Origin: Scytalidium lignicola
Lineage: Eukaryota > Ascomycota > Leotiomycetes
NCBI GenBank assembly: GCA_002812745.2
Contig: NCSJ02000143.1
Span: 1-64,000, forward strand
Length of the DNA: 64,000 nt
Reading direction: 5' to 3'
Shown in pieces: positions 22,701 through 35,071 of this stretch. The notes under the pieces were generated by a model. It had not been told where the DNA came from. It saw only the letters and a program-made list of their open reading frames with translations, and did no database searches. Numbering within the stretch: the stretch's first letter is position 1; the number at the start of each line of letters is the position of its first letter. Both the position numbers and the translations under genes were made by a program.

Positions 22701-25700
22701 AAGAGAGGCCCGGACTCTGTGATGTCTATGTTCGACGTCGCTGGCAGGGCTTTCATCTCTGGAGGGTCCGTTGATCTAGCGAAGGTTAACCAAGGGGGAG
22801 AAACCTCTGAGACAGACATGCCTTCAACAATTGTCGATCTTCCAAACTATGTGTGGGATCGCTCTACCAAGTACATCTATGAAAATGATGCTAGCAAAGA
22901 TTGGCGTTTCCGGCCGTTTGTTCACCACGATCTCCTTGGCGCCAAAATTTTAGGGGCTCCTTGGCAGGCACCTACATTCAGGAAAATCATTGACCTCGAG
23001 CATCAGCCATGGTTAAAAGATCATAAAATGAGCAGCGATATCATATTCCCGGCTGCAGGCTACATTGCAATGGCCGTGGAAGCTATTTACCAGACAATAC
23101 GGAGCATCAATCCTTCCAACGACATTACCTCAGCCGACCAGTTACGTTACAGGCTTCGAAATATCAAGTTCAATAAGGCACTTATTATGGAAGAAAGTAA
23201 CCCAACGAAGATGATGCTCACATTAACCCCGAATCCAGGGACAAAAAATCCTTGGTATAATTTCACCGTGATTTCCAAGAGAGATGATGTTACAAATGAG
23301 CATTGTCAGGGTCTAATTCGTCTGGAGGATGGTGTTTTTGCAGGTGAGCGTGCTTCCTCTAGTTAATCAAGAATTTCCATAGCTAACAGATCGAATAGGA
23401 GCGTCTGCTGCTGACTTAGCTCCTCTTAAGCATTCAGCACCAGCCAGTCTGTGGTACAAGGCAATGAGTGATGCCGGATACGGCTTTGGGCCTCTCTTTC
23501 AGAGACTGCAGGAGGTAGAGGCAATTTCTGGAGATCGATGCAGCCGATCTCTCATCTCTCTTATCGAGCCTACGTCAACATGGCAGCAATCACCTTACCC
23601 AATGCATCCGGTAATTATTGATGCCTGTTTTCAGTCTGTTACTCCATCCTTGGTAGCAGGAAAGAGGACGGCAATGAACGCAGTCTTGGTTCCCGCAATC
23701 ATTGATGACCTGATAATCCACCCACGGAAGGCACAACATGAAATTGGCCTCTCTGCCGCATATTCAGAATATGTCGGTAGGGGACGACCAGAAGAGAACA
23801 AGAACTATATGGCTTCATGCTCAGTGTATGACCGAGAAACTGGAGCGGCGTTGCTCCAACTCAAAGGACTACGCTTCCACAAACTTGATACTGGTAAAGA
23901 TTCTTCCACAGCACAAACGTACACATGTTCGGAGTTCAAGCCCGACATTACATTTTTCACCGATGAACAATTCAATTCTTTCGCTAGCGAAGAACCTTCC
24001 ACGACAATTGCACGGGTTATTGACTTGGTTGCTCATAAGATGCCAACTTTGAAAGTCATGGAAGTTAACCTGAGTCCGGGTGATATATCAAGTGTCTGGT
24101 TTCAGGATGACACTAAAGCCTCTAGGGCGGCATATCGTCAATACGCTTTTGCCACCTCTGATCCAGACACATTGATAAATGTTCAGGAGCAATATGAGGC
24201 GCGTAAGAATACAACTTTCGATCTGTTTGATATCAGCAAGCCTGAAATTCAACCTACGGACATGGTGTACGATCTTCTTATTCTGAAGATGCCGAAGTTG
24301 TCTGAAGAGGCGCTGGCAAATGTGGCCAAACATTCAAGCAAGCTACTCTCTGAAGGGGGTTATGCATTATTTATCGAACAAAACCACCTAACAACAGATT
24401 TGGATTTTACAGATGACGCAGGCTTACAACTCACAGCCATCATGGGGACAAATGGATTCTCCAAAACTCTTAAGATTCCTTATGACACGGTTCAGTCAGT
24501 ATATTTATCTGTGATTAAGCCTAAAGACGTCGACAAAATCTCTGTTGCCCGGTCAATCTCTCTTGTAACGATCTCGGAAGTGGAGAATCCTATTTCTAGC
24601 GTGAAAAAGACACTAGAGGAGTCTGGCTGGGAAGTATCTGTTCATCCCTATCCATTCAAGGATCTCAAGCCCAATAGCACAGTTGTGATAGTCGACGAGC
24701 TTTCTTCGCCGATTCTTGCAACTATCACAGAGGCTCAATGGCAGGCGGTCAAGGACCTCATCAACCGAGAGTATGGCATTCTTTGGGTCACGTCCGGATC
24801 TCAACTTATTGTTACTAATCCCGACAATGCTCTCGTCCATGGATTTTTCCGCACAATCCGCGCCGAAAACCCAATGCTCAGACTGACGACACTTGACGTG
24901 GAGTCAGTTGACAGTCCCTTCTCGATCTCCGCTGTGGACCGCATCTTGGAGTTCTTGCAAAAGCCAGCAGTTTCCAAGACAAACAGAGAAAACGAGTTTG
25001 TAGAAAGAGGTGGTGTCATTAATGTAGCTCGAATTCTGCCTGACGAAAAGATGAATCAGGTCAAAAATGATGAGAGTTGGGGTGCAGAGCTCGAATTGAA
25101 GTCGTTGCATGATTTAGTACCCTGTGCAAGACTGAGAGCTGAGCGCTTGGGAACGCTTGATTCACTTCACTTTTCTGAAATATCCGAGGGCGAACTTCCA
25201 GTCGCCGATGGATGCGTAGAGGTCGAGATCTACGCGGCCGGGTTGAATTTTAAGGTATAAATGCCCCCCATAGCTTTATTTTCTGAAATATAGACTGACA
25301 AGATGCGGACAGGATGTAGCAGTGACTATGGGCATTGTCCCTGAGAATGAGCACCTGCTAGGTCTTGAAGGTGCAGGTATCATCAGACGCATTGGCAAAG
25401 GAGTAGACTCTTACAAGCCTGGAGATCGGGTGGTGACCTTTGAGAAAGGTACCTTTGCCAACAGAATCCAAGCCACCACCGAGCGCACTCATCTCTTACC
25501 AGATTCAATGTCATATGAAGTAAGGTCACTCCCCCAAGAATCCTTTTGTCTACTTACTCAATCTACGTCCGTAGGAAGCATCTACACTCCCTAGTGTCTA
25601 TCTTACATCAGTGTATGCTCTGCTGAATATGGCAAAGTTGAGAAAAGGCCAGGTAGGTCATCTGTACATTGTCTTAGATTCGAGGGATTGTTCTAATGTT

Positions 25701-27616
25701 TGTAGTCAATACTAATCCACTCCGCTGCTGGAGGAATTGGGTTTGCAAGTATCCAACTGGCGCAATATGTTGGAGCAGAGGTAAGTGCTTACCTTTCTTG
25801 AGAAGATCTATTATGTGAGGCCCTGCTGATGGTATCTAGATATATGTCACCGTTGGGACAGAAGAGAAACGAAAGTACTTGGCTGAGAACTTCGGTATTC
25901 CACCGGAGCGAATGTTCTCTTCCAGAACAACAGCTTTTGGCTCTGAAATCATGAAGGTCACTCAAGGCAAGGGTATTGACGTGATATTCAATTCATTGAC
26001 AGGTGAACTTCTCGACGAGTCCTGGAGAATCTGCGCCGATGGTGGTATCATGGTTGAAATCGGGAAGAAGGATATCGTTGACCGGAACTCCCTTTCCATG
26101 GAGCCATTCGATCGGAACTGTTCTTTCATGGCCTTAGACTTTTCGCACAAGCAGATTTCCGATACTTTAATTGCAAGGTAAGACATCTTCACTCTCTATA
26201 AGTAGCAGGCTAATAACTGTACAATCAATTAGTCTTTTGGACCGGGTCTTCAATCTTATCGAACAAGGCCACCTCACACCTATTCGCCCCATAAAGATCT
26301 TTCCCTTTGAGGAAATCCCGGCTGCTTTTGCATTCATGCGTAGTGGCCGTCATCTAGGAAAGATTGTTCTAAGCAATGGTGAGGGGGCGGTCGTGAAAGT
26401 TCCTGTACGGCACGCAAACCGGAAATTTGCCCTTCGAAGTGATGCAGCTTACCTCGTTGTTGGTGGCCTAAAGGGGCTTTGCGGAACCCTAGCAGTCTTC
26501 ATGGCAGAGCATGGTGCTAAACATATCATTGCTATGTCGCGTAGTGGCTCTGGAGATGAGAAGTCTCAAGGAATAATAGAAAGCTGCAATGCACTCGGGT
26601 GTGAAATGCAGGAGGCTAAAGGCGATGTTTCCAACCTGGAGGACGTCCGACGTGCATTCAAGCAAGCCCGTCTTCCGATTTGTGGCATCATCCAAGGTGC
26701 CATGGTCCTAAGAGTAAGTGCTACTTTTCGGAATGTTGACCATATTCTAACTCGGATGTAGGATAAACCATACGAAATCATGACGGTGGATGAGTTCCAC
26801 ACCACAATCTCGAATAAGGTACAAGGCACTTGGAACCTCCACACTGCTGCTCAGGAGCATGAATTGACCCTTGACTTCTTCACTATGCTCTCTAGTATTT
26901 CCGGTGTTGTTGGGCAGAAGGCCCAAGCCAACTATGCCGCTGCTAATGTCTTCATGGATGCATTCGCCACCTATAGACACGGCTTGGGCTTACGTGCCAA
27001 TGCGGTGGACTTGGGCGTTATTGAAGATGTGGGTTATATCGCAGCGCGTGATGGTATGCAGCAACAACTGGACACAGATCAATGGCTTGGGATCAATGAG
27101 GCCGTCCTTCGCAAAATCCTTAGCTACTCGATCTTCCAGCAAACAAACCCTATCAACAAGGCCAGCTCCGCCCAGCTTATCACCGGCATCCCTGTGCCTC
27201 AACAGGAGGACTCCATCCTAGCTAAAGATGCTCGATTCGGGGGTCTCTTTATCGGGGAAAGTTCAGTGAACGGCGGAAAAGGAAACAATGACGGCTCCAA
27301 GGATATCCAAGCCTTCTTCCTCAGACTCCGCTCTGGAGGCGATCCCGCAGCTGTGCTTGCCGCCGGACTCGACATTCTCAACAAGCAATTCATGAAGACC
27401 CTACGCCTTAGCGAGCCCATGGAGCCTGCAAAGAGTCTTTCATCATACGGACTCGATTCGCTTTCAGCTGTCGAGGTCCGAAATTGGGTGCGCATGGATC
27501 TCGGTGTTGAAGTCACCTTACTTGAGATAACCAGTGCGGCATCCTTGATTTCACTGTGCGAAAAGATCATTGAAAAGATCTCTGCGGCTGCCCCGCCAAC
27601 GAATGGGTCGATTTGA
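19772..27616 (+). CDS. Highly reducing iterative type I polyketide synthase
   Basis: Twelve exons: 19772-20300, 20357-20474, 20532-21187, 21254-21856, 21907-23343, 23399-25254, 25313-25519, 25575-25652, 25706-25780, 25840-26177, 26233-26713 and 26762-27616. All eleven introns are 48-66 nt, GT..AG and keep frame, giving 2,410 aa. Order: KS (about 51-480; Cys223 in DTACSG, HGTGT, NLGHSE), AT ([10 protein letters not shown]; Ser682 in GHSSGE), DH (His about 1007 in [11 protein letters not shown], Asp about 1184 in PVIIDACFQ), a region of about 200 aa where a methyltransferase would sit, ER (about 1710-2030), KR (about 2035-2220; [16 protein letters not shown]) and ACP (Ser about 2359 in GLDSLS). 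The methyltransferase SAM motif is unrecognisable ([14 protein letters not shown]), so no C-methylation is expected. There is no thioesterase, so release needs a partner. The chosen start gives a 50-aa Ser/Thr-rich leader. The product is unknown. Confidence 0.92.
19835..19914 (+). repeat. 27-bp in-frame repeat in the PKS leader
   Basis: Three degenerate copies of a 27-bp unit encode [18 protein letters not shown] and HPSTVDQGY at residues about 22-48 of the PKS, before the KS domain. The copies are direct and in frame, so copy number can change without breaking the gene. It is likely a flexible linker with no catalytic role. Confidence 0.8.
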
Positions 27617-28854
27617 AAGACTGAGAAAGTTTAGTTAGACATAATTTTGACGAGTCTTATATAATTAGAACAGATCTAACGTTAGATTTTTATTTACAGT
27701 ATTTATCTAATTTATCCCATCGCCTAGCAAGCCATGAGCAATTGTGCAATTTGTGCATTTTATGCTTAACTATGCCTAACTCAGAATATCTCTTCCAATC
27801 AATTGCTATCCGCTTGCTACAAACCTAGTTAAATGAGTTACTACCGTCCTGTTATGCAAGAGTTGTGTATGCACAATTGGCCATGACTTGCCAGGCGAGG
27901 GAATAATAAATTGAATAATTAAAGTTACATTCTATTTAAATAAACATGATCTTTCTTCATTGTACAATAATATTTTCTTGTTCTGAAACTGGATATTCAA
28001 CTCAATTATTCTTACCCTTGGTTGAATTGAAAGATTCAAAGAGTAAATAAAGGCCTAAACTGAATCTAAGTAAAGTACCTTATATGCATAAAATAGCGCA
28101 CCAACTATTAACAATATATTCTCGAGGAAGAATAATTGCAAGAATAAACAGTAAAACAATGACTAACTCAAGTATTCTAATACCATAATCACAACTGTTA
28201 AAGACAGACTACAATGTCCTAATTTCGTCAAATTTGCTTTATGTAACTTCTACAAGAAGTACAAGTCAGCNTTTTTTAGTCNAAAAAATAAAATATTAAC
28301 TATAATAATTAATTATAAATTAATTTATGATCAAAAACAAAATTAAAAAAAAGGAGTTAATAATAATATGTTTAATAATATAATTAATGTAAAAGATTGA
28401 AGAAATATTACGGTTTTTATAATTTTCAAAGAACGTTTAATATATATACCAAATAAGTTATTGATTGAATTGGTGATAAAATCTTAAACTCCGAAAACGT
28501 ATATGTAATATCTAAATATCATGGATGAGTTCTTGCAAAATTGCAAAAGAACTCTTAGTCGACTTGTTAGAGTTTTGAAGAGCTTCAACAAAGCAAAGTA
28601 AGTTATCTATCTCTAGACTGAGCGTCTTTCATTCACCATCCTTATGAGTCTTTCTTCTGTCGAACTTTAAATCATCTTTTGCATTATAGCCTGGGATCGG
28701 AGTTTTTTAGATGTGAGTTCGTCAAAGCTTACAACGTCCCTGACTCTATGACAGAGTACTTATTGCTGTCATCATTCCCTGGGGTTTATGGTGTGTGCAT
28801 TAGTTGCTATTCCTAACTTTCGACGCTATGTCATTTTCATCGAGTAAATCCTAC
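27617..28854. other. AT-rich convergent intergenic region
   Basis: The PKS and the C2H2 factor converge here, so this is shared 3' DNA of 1.2 kb. The middle (about 28270-28450) is very AT-rich and could be a small RIP-mutated insertion, but no ends were recognised. A near-palindrome around 28528-28556 (GAGTTCTTGCAA then TTGCAAAAGAACTC) could form a hairpin near the regulator's 3' end. Confidence 0.4.
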
Positions 28855-31740
28855 TTAACGCCAAACTTCTTTGTCATTAATACGATTAGCTGGTACGGGC
28901 AAGCCCTGAGCGATGACTCTCATGCCATGATATTTCTCCAAGCTTTCCCCAAGGACATTTATAAACGGCCACTGTGCATTCTTCTTGAAGAAATGCGCCC
29001 AAACCTTGAGAACGGCCAAGCTCAAGAAGGCTGGGTCTCCATGGAACTCGAAGTCTCCATCGTCGAAGTCTACAAATGCGTAAGCTTCTTCGACGACACG
29101 CCTGAGCCACTGCAGTATGTGAAACTCGGCATCTTTGATGATGAATTAGCTAAAAGTCTCTATTGTATCAAGAACACCCCCCTCTCAGAGAACCGTTTCT
29201 GAGTAGCACTCACCTGTCAGCGGCGCAGAGTCTATAGTGCAAGCCAGAGCCGAGAGCCATTGGCTCAAGAAGACGGCACACTCCAAGCCTGATAGTGAGT
29301 GTCGTACGGTCCAGAAGAAGAACTGGCTTCGAGCCACGCGGTCCAGTCCAAGCCGAACTGGAATACTGAGGGCATGCGTGGCATACAGCACGGCTGAGAT
29401 GATGTTATCATCCCGTGTGACGGGTGGGCAGCGACTGAGAGCGGCGGCAATTTGGACAGGGTCGCGCGAATCAAGCTGGCGGTGCGGTCCGAGGTTCTGA
29501 TAGATGCGGATATAAGCTAGAGCAAGCATGGCGCTGCAAGTGAAGGGAATAGGCCCATGGTCGTTTTGCTGATCGAGGCTGCTTTCGGGGGCTAGTCGAA
29601 AGCCTGAAGCCCAAGAGTGTAGAGCACGTCTTGATTACAGTTAGCAAATGCAGCTTGCCGACAGTAAATGCGAAGCTCGGAAGAACTGACTCTAATGTTT
29701 CTGCTTCCTCTCTGGGGAGCGAGGTCTGGTTGACGAGTGGAAGTAAAAGATCTCTCATGAGATAAATGCGCTGTATGAGCCCATGGAGAAGAATGTAATT
29801 ACCAAGCGGTGCCGGGAGCGGATCCAACATCGTCGGCCTGCTACTTTTTGTTAATAAGAGGCGCAGAGCGTCCTGCAAGTACAGCTGCTCTATGGAAACC
29901 GTTTGCCTTGCAGCATGCCACTGGGATACAGTAAGGGCGTTCCACTCTCTAGTAGTGCATGGAAGTCTGAGGAATATTTCACTAGTCCGGACAACAGGGT
30001 AGACGTTATACGCAATACTTGCTGTATGAATGAAGGCAAAAGCGCTGAGCTTGGCTCTCCTATTAGACTCTTTGCGGACCCAGTCGTGCCACGCCGTCGC
30101 TGTACGTCTCTCAATGGATGCCGGTACGGACTCTTCGTCATCTTGGAGACCAAGATCGCGTAAGATCTGGGCAAGCAGTCGTTGCAGCCTCAGTGCGTCC
30201 TGTACAAACCACACCTTCTGAGCCCAAGCGGCGTAGCCGGTGAGGAGAATCAGAGTAGGGACAGTATCAATCGGTTCCCAGGATCCCCAATCTAGCTCTG
30301 ACACACCAGTTGTCAGTACTCGATCTTCCATCACTCTGTCATCAGTCCCGTGTTTATGAAAGTGGAGAAAATCTGCAGTTCCGGGCCCAAACCGATCTTG
30401 CTCACGCAGGATCCTTGCCATCAGAATAGCCTTTGCAGCCTCGTACAGTTGCCTTGATATGCGATTCTCAAAACAGTGGACCGCACCGATGGCGCAAATT
30501 GCTAGGAGCAATTCCATGGCGGTCTCGATGACGCGCCACGTGTGGTGAATAAATGGAAGGTTCCGGATAAAGCCCTCAAAGCATGCGGTCACATAGCGAG
30601 TCAGGGCGTGCCTTGAGGGCAACTTGAAGTTAGGACCGATGACATCTCGGAAGGCTTCAAGAGCAAAAATAATCTGGGCGTGTTGTTCGTCAGATATGCG
30701 GCTGGTTGCAGGCACGGTGTTGCCATGTCCTAGAGCAATCTATAAGCAAAAGCCCACCAACAGAAGTCTCCCCAAGTCGACTGGCAACTACGTACTATCC
30801 TCAGGGAAGTCCTCCACTATTCTTCCTGCCCTAGGAGCAGGCGGCAACCAGGACCCAACAGGCGTTTCAAGCCTTTCTTCCATTGGGCGACTAGGTTCGG
30901 AAGAAGGGCCATCGTTTGCAGCACTGGAGCTGTTCTGTGCGACATCCCAGACCTGCGGATTCGGGATATTGTATGTCAACTCTCTTCCGTTGAAGTACGA
31001 GAACCACTCTGCGGATAGCCCTCCAAGGCCATCAAGAAAGCTACCAAACTCTCGAAATTGGTCATACGCGGTGAGATCGGCCTCTGCGAGATCAAGTTAG
31101 TTTGTGGTGGCCATTTTTGCGAATGTGCCGAAAACGAACCATTTTGCAGGAACTCCGGGGAAAGGTCTAATGGCTGATATGTTAGGGGTGAAAAAACTGG
31201 CAAGTTGCTCGTATGATGACTTCCATGCCCATCCACTGCATGATCTGCCACTTTTCCATGGCGAGTAAGCAGATCTCGACGAGAGAATGCAGCCCCGCAC
31301 TGGCACAGAAAGGGTTTCTCTTTAGTGTCTAAGCAGCAACATCGTTAGTTAGGCCTTGTATATGCCTTGTTATGGAAAGACAAGCGGCAGAGGGGGGCAA
31401 AGCAGAGCAGAACACAGTAAGAAAGCAGAGAAGAGCGAGGCTCACGTATTCGCTCATGGCGTTTTAAATGTTCGCTCCGCCGAAACTCGCGATGGCAATA
31501 CCCACATGTAGGCGTTGGCCGTGCCCCTCCCCCAGCACGATCCATCCAGCTGTTTCGTTCCCAATCTAGCTTGGTTGGGGATAGAGGTAGAGGTGGAGGG
31601 TTGGAAGGTAGCGGTTGGAGGTTGGAGGTTGGAGATTCATGCAGTAGAGGGGTTTGGAGACTGGGAGATAACGAGCGCGACCCCTGGAGGACGCTACCGC
31701 TCGTTAACTCTACATGTTGGAATTTGCATCTGCCGGGCAT
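28855..31740 (-). CDS. C2H2 zinc-finger transcription factor with fungal regulatory domain; one frame break
   Basis: Exons on the minus strand: 31446-31740, 31140-31328, 30796-31083, 29214-30729 and 28855-29132. Introns: 117 nt, 56 nt (donor GTTCGT), 66 nt and 81 nt. Two fingers span the first intron: CGYCHREFRRSEHLKRHERI, then the linker HTKEKPF and CQCGAAFSRRDLLTRH. The large C-terminal part resembles the fungal-specific transcription-factor domain (LALAYIRIYQNLGPH, ALSIPVRLGLD, WLRRVVEEAY, AQWPFINVLG). In the fourth exon the frame must change by one base near 29630-29690. A 57-nt intron candidate there (29630-29686, CTAAC branch) does not restore it. This is a 1-nt assembly error, an unusual splice, or a real frameshift that would remove about 240 residues. 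Predicted intact length is about 830 aa. It is a likely regulator of the adjacent PKS, by position only. Confidence 0.8.
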
Positions 31741-32927
31741 AGAGCAAGATGAGCTGATTCACGACTCTGTGGAACTTCTGGAGACAACGACCCGTGGACT
31801 CGGGTTTGGTATCAGCTGTTCCCAGGGCTTCAGTTTCCCTGGCGATTCGGACTAAAGCAACGGATCAAGAGGGGTTGGTACGAGAGATCTGTTGGCAAGG
31901 GTCAACTCTAGGTTGTATACGTTACCAAAATGTCTCTAAAACAGTCCTCATTGAAATATACTCAATAAATTGTAAAGTATCTCTTTGCGTAACTTCAAAT
32001 TTGAGGTGTCTTTGCAGCATACATAGTGAACAGTAGTTCATTGAAGAGTAGTAACCTTGGGCACATCCGTGATAGTTGATAGCTACAAGCCGTACCTTAA
32101 TCCTAGGGCACAATCTCTATCATGCTTTAAACAGTATAATTCTTCAGACATTTCACGAGACACATTTTTACCATTAGGTACTTTCAAGTAACTTGAATCT
32201 TTTAAAGTATTTCAAGCATTGCTTTTATATACACGTGCCACGCAAATAGCCCTGCTAAGGTCTTATCTTTCTCGCCAAGTTTTCCATAATGCTGCCCATG
32301 GGCAGTGGTTGTTTTCTGTAGACGTACTAACGTAGCGGTTCGGGTGGGGGAGATACTACTCAGGCGGGAGACTAGGTGAAAGGGAATGAAGTCGTAACAA
32401 AACACGAGGTGAGCTAAGGTGCCGGGTCTTGCATTTTTGTATTGCCTGTCTTAGCAATCGCGATTCTCAGGTATCAGAAGGACTAGAGTGGGATGGACGC
32501 TGCAAACGAGATGAATTGAACGAACGATGAACCACAGATCTCGACCGATCCTTGTAGTTGGTGACAATAATGCGTATTGTATGTGTCGCTACTCTATCAG
32601 TACGCTCGTTTCAATATTTCAATCAGCGATGGAGGCCCTTGTCAGTTGTGGAGGTGGAGGTTGGAGGTGGAGGGCGAGCTGCGAGGGTGTTAACACTCGA
32701 CTCTCTCCAACGCAGCCAGCTCCACTCGGGCGATGGAGCCAGATTGTGGAGTCAATGTTGGTTGAAGAATGGGCAGCAACTTCAGCAATCTGTTCAGTCC
32801 AGATTCCAGATTATAGGGTTTAAAGGGCCCGGCCAAAGTACTATTTTATAGTTTTCTTCGTAGATAGGATAGTCTCATCTCATGTACATCGTCTACAACT
32901 TGACGTCTCTCCGTTACAGCGTGCATA
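31741..32927. promoter_or_regulatory. Divergent intergenic region between regulator and amidohydrolase
   Basis: 1.2 kb between two divergent start codons. A GGTGGAGGTTGGAGG-type purine-rich tract at 32651-32675 resembles the purine-rich stretch inside the regulator's first exon (about 31590-31630). A palindromic core GTGTTAACAC sits at about 32688-32697. No coding frame was recognised. Confidence 0.45.
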
Positions 32928-34361
32928 ATGGCGACTCCTTATACAATTCACACGTCGATACTGTTCGACCCTAAGAAGAAGGAATGGCTCAATGACATGT
33001 CCGTTACGGTCGACCCAACCACTGGCTGCATCACAAAGTATTTCCAGCGTACAGAGGATCTAGGAGACTGCGTGCCAAAGAATGACATTGATCTCCGTGG
33101 TAAATATGTGCTTCCCGGTTTTGTAGATGCACATACCCACATCTTCCTTCACTCTTACCAGTGAGTGCAGACACTTGGGAAGGACCAGCTGAACAACTGC
33201 TAAACCTGACGTTTCAAGGGAGCGAGCGTCTCTGAACCAAAAAAGAGACGAATCGCCAACAGAACGAATCATCCGAGCTGTAAACCACTGCCGAACTGCT
33301 CTGCTCTCTGGCTTCACCACCTACCGGTAAGCACTCTACGACACGCGCTGTAACCTTCTGGAGAGGTAAAAATGCTGAAGTTCTCTAGGGATCTTGGATC
33401 GGAATCGATGCAAAATGCCGATGCAGGTGTGCGAGACGCCATCAACCGCGGCCTGACTCCAGGACCCAGACTGTTCGTTGCCACCAAGGTCCTAGCCAGC
33501 TCCGGAGCCTATGAATCGCGCACCGAGAACCCTGGAACATGTCTTCCAGCCGCCTGCCATGCCATTGATGGACCTGAAGATGCCCGTCGCGCGGTGCGCG
33601 AACGTATCACGCAGGGCGCGGACATCATCAAGTTCTATGCAGACTACCGTCGTCGCATAATGAGATGGCCTCCGGTACAGCAGCATCCCTATATCGGCGG
33701 TATGAAGGTCCCTCCCGCGGAGCCCAACCCGGATGTCATGGTTTTTGATCGCGAAGAGATGGACATGATTGTCAGGGAGTCTACGCTGGCCAAGGCCCCT
33801 GTTGCTTGTCATGCGAAAACATACGAGGGCGTGAAGATGGCGGTTGAGGCAGGGGCATTGACCATTGAGCATGGCTACTACGTCAATGATGAGATTCTCA
33901 CGATTATGAAAGAGAAGGGCACAATTCTAATCCCTACGCTCGCCATCGCTGAACGACTTCACGCTGACATCATGACCGGCGTCGTTATCCCAGCGCTCCA
34001 GCTCGCTCACAAGCGCGGCGTCAGACTCGCCGTAGGTGGTGACACGGGGACATATCCTCACGGTCAGGGCATACGTGAGGCAGAGATCATGATCGAGGCT
34101 GGCCTACCGCTCGAAGATGTCCTAGAGTCCTGCTCTGTTGGGGGCTGGGAGGCCTGCGGTGGGGACCTCTGCGGCATGAGGTTTGGTTGGTTTGAAGAGG
34201 GTCTAAGGGCTGATCTCATCGCGTTTATTGAGGACCCCCGGAAGAACTACAAGGCGATGAGAAGGGTAGACTTCGTGATGAAGGATGCTACAGTGTGGAA
34301 GCAGAACAGCCAGGCGGTGGGGATGGTCGAGCATCACCATAAATGGGATGCCGAAAAATAG
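32928..34361 (+). CDS. Metal-dependent amidohydrolase
   Basis: Three exons: 32928-33160, 33219-33326 and 33389-34361, with introns of 58 and 62 nt (donors GTGAGT and GTAAGC). The product is 437 aa. It is an amidohydrolase-superfamily TIM barrel: DAHTH at residues 68-72 (metal ligands H69 and H71), ADIIKFYADY (position of the bridging Lys), ACHAKTY and IEHGYY (two more His ligands), and VGGDTGTYPHG (catalytic Asp). The overall pattern is that of the imidazolonepropionase/Xaa-Pro-dipeptidase-like and ochratoxinase-like groups. No signal peptide is seen, so it is probably cytosolic. Substrate unknown; cleavage of an amide, lactone or cyclic imide in the pathway product, or detoxification, are inferences. 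It ends 0.5 kb before a Copia element that bounds the cluster. Confidence 0.87.
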
Positions 34362-34887
34362 AGACAGACACCTTTAGAGTGCACAATACAATGATCAATC
34401 GTCGGAGATTTCAAAAACTCTAACTACTACACCAAAGCTTCAAGAGATTAATTCAAAAGCCATCTACATAAGCGGTTTAGGTAGCAGGAGAAATGGAGTA
34501 TACCTCTTATAAGGCTCGGAATATTAAGCATTTGACAGTAGACGATTATTTGAATGAGTGAACTTTTAACTATAGCCAATAGCCGAATATCGTTGGCATA
34601 GTACAGTAGGTAACAATAATAATCCGGGATTTTCAAAAATCATAAAATCACTGCGACTCTAAGCCAACATTAATTAATTAGTTCAATCTTAATATAATTG
34701 AATAGACAAGAAGTGAAATTATCTTCTTCTAAAAAGGTGAAATTTTTTATGTTATTAAATTTATTTTATTGTTAAATAATTAGAAAATTAGTATTTTTAT
34801 TACTTTATGTTCATTGTTAACTTACTCAAAACCGTTTAGATAAAATCATTTCAAAATTTCAAAATCTATAAATAAGTAACTTTTATA
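34362..34887. other. Short AT-rich interval before the Copia element
   Basis: About 0.5 kb in which the GC content drops from gene level to repeat level. No gene was recognised. It contains the 3' end of the amidohydrolase transcript. Confidence 0.4.
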
Positions 34888-34892
34888 CATTA

Positions 34893-35071
34893 TGTTGTGA
34901 TATCCTATGTGCCACCTTAGGCACCACATCGCTTATTACACATGACTTTCACTTTAGGTAGTTTCATTCGTTAGCTCTTCTACTCATACATAGTTACTAC
35001 TGTACAACACTACAATATACACAGAGTTACCCTATATTGCATTACATACTTTCACATGCTCTAATTCAACA
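34893..35071 (+). repeat. Copia 5' LTR
   Basis: 179 bp with perfect TGTTG..CAACA ends. It aligns along its length with 39463-39641; the differences are mostly transitions. Confidence 0.9.

Noticed and set aside
28804..29202. 132-aa plus-strand frame
   Set aside because: It is antisense to the last exon of the C2H2 regulator, whose minus-strand frame carries the family motifs WLRRVVEEAY and AQWPFINVLG.
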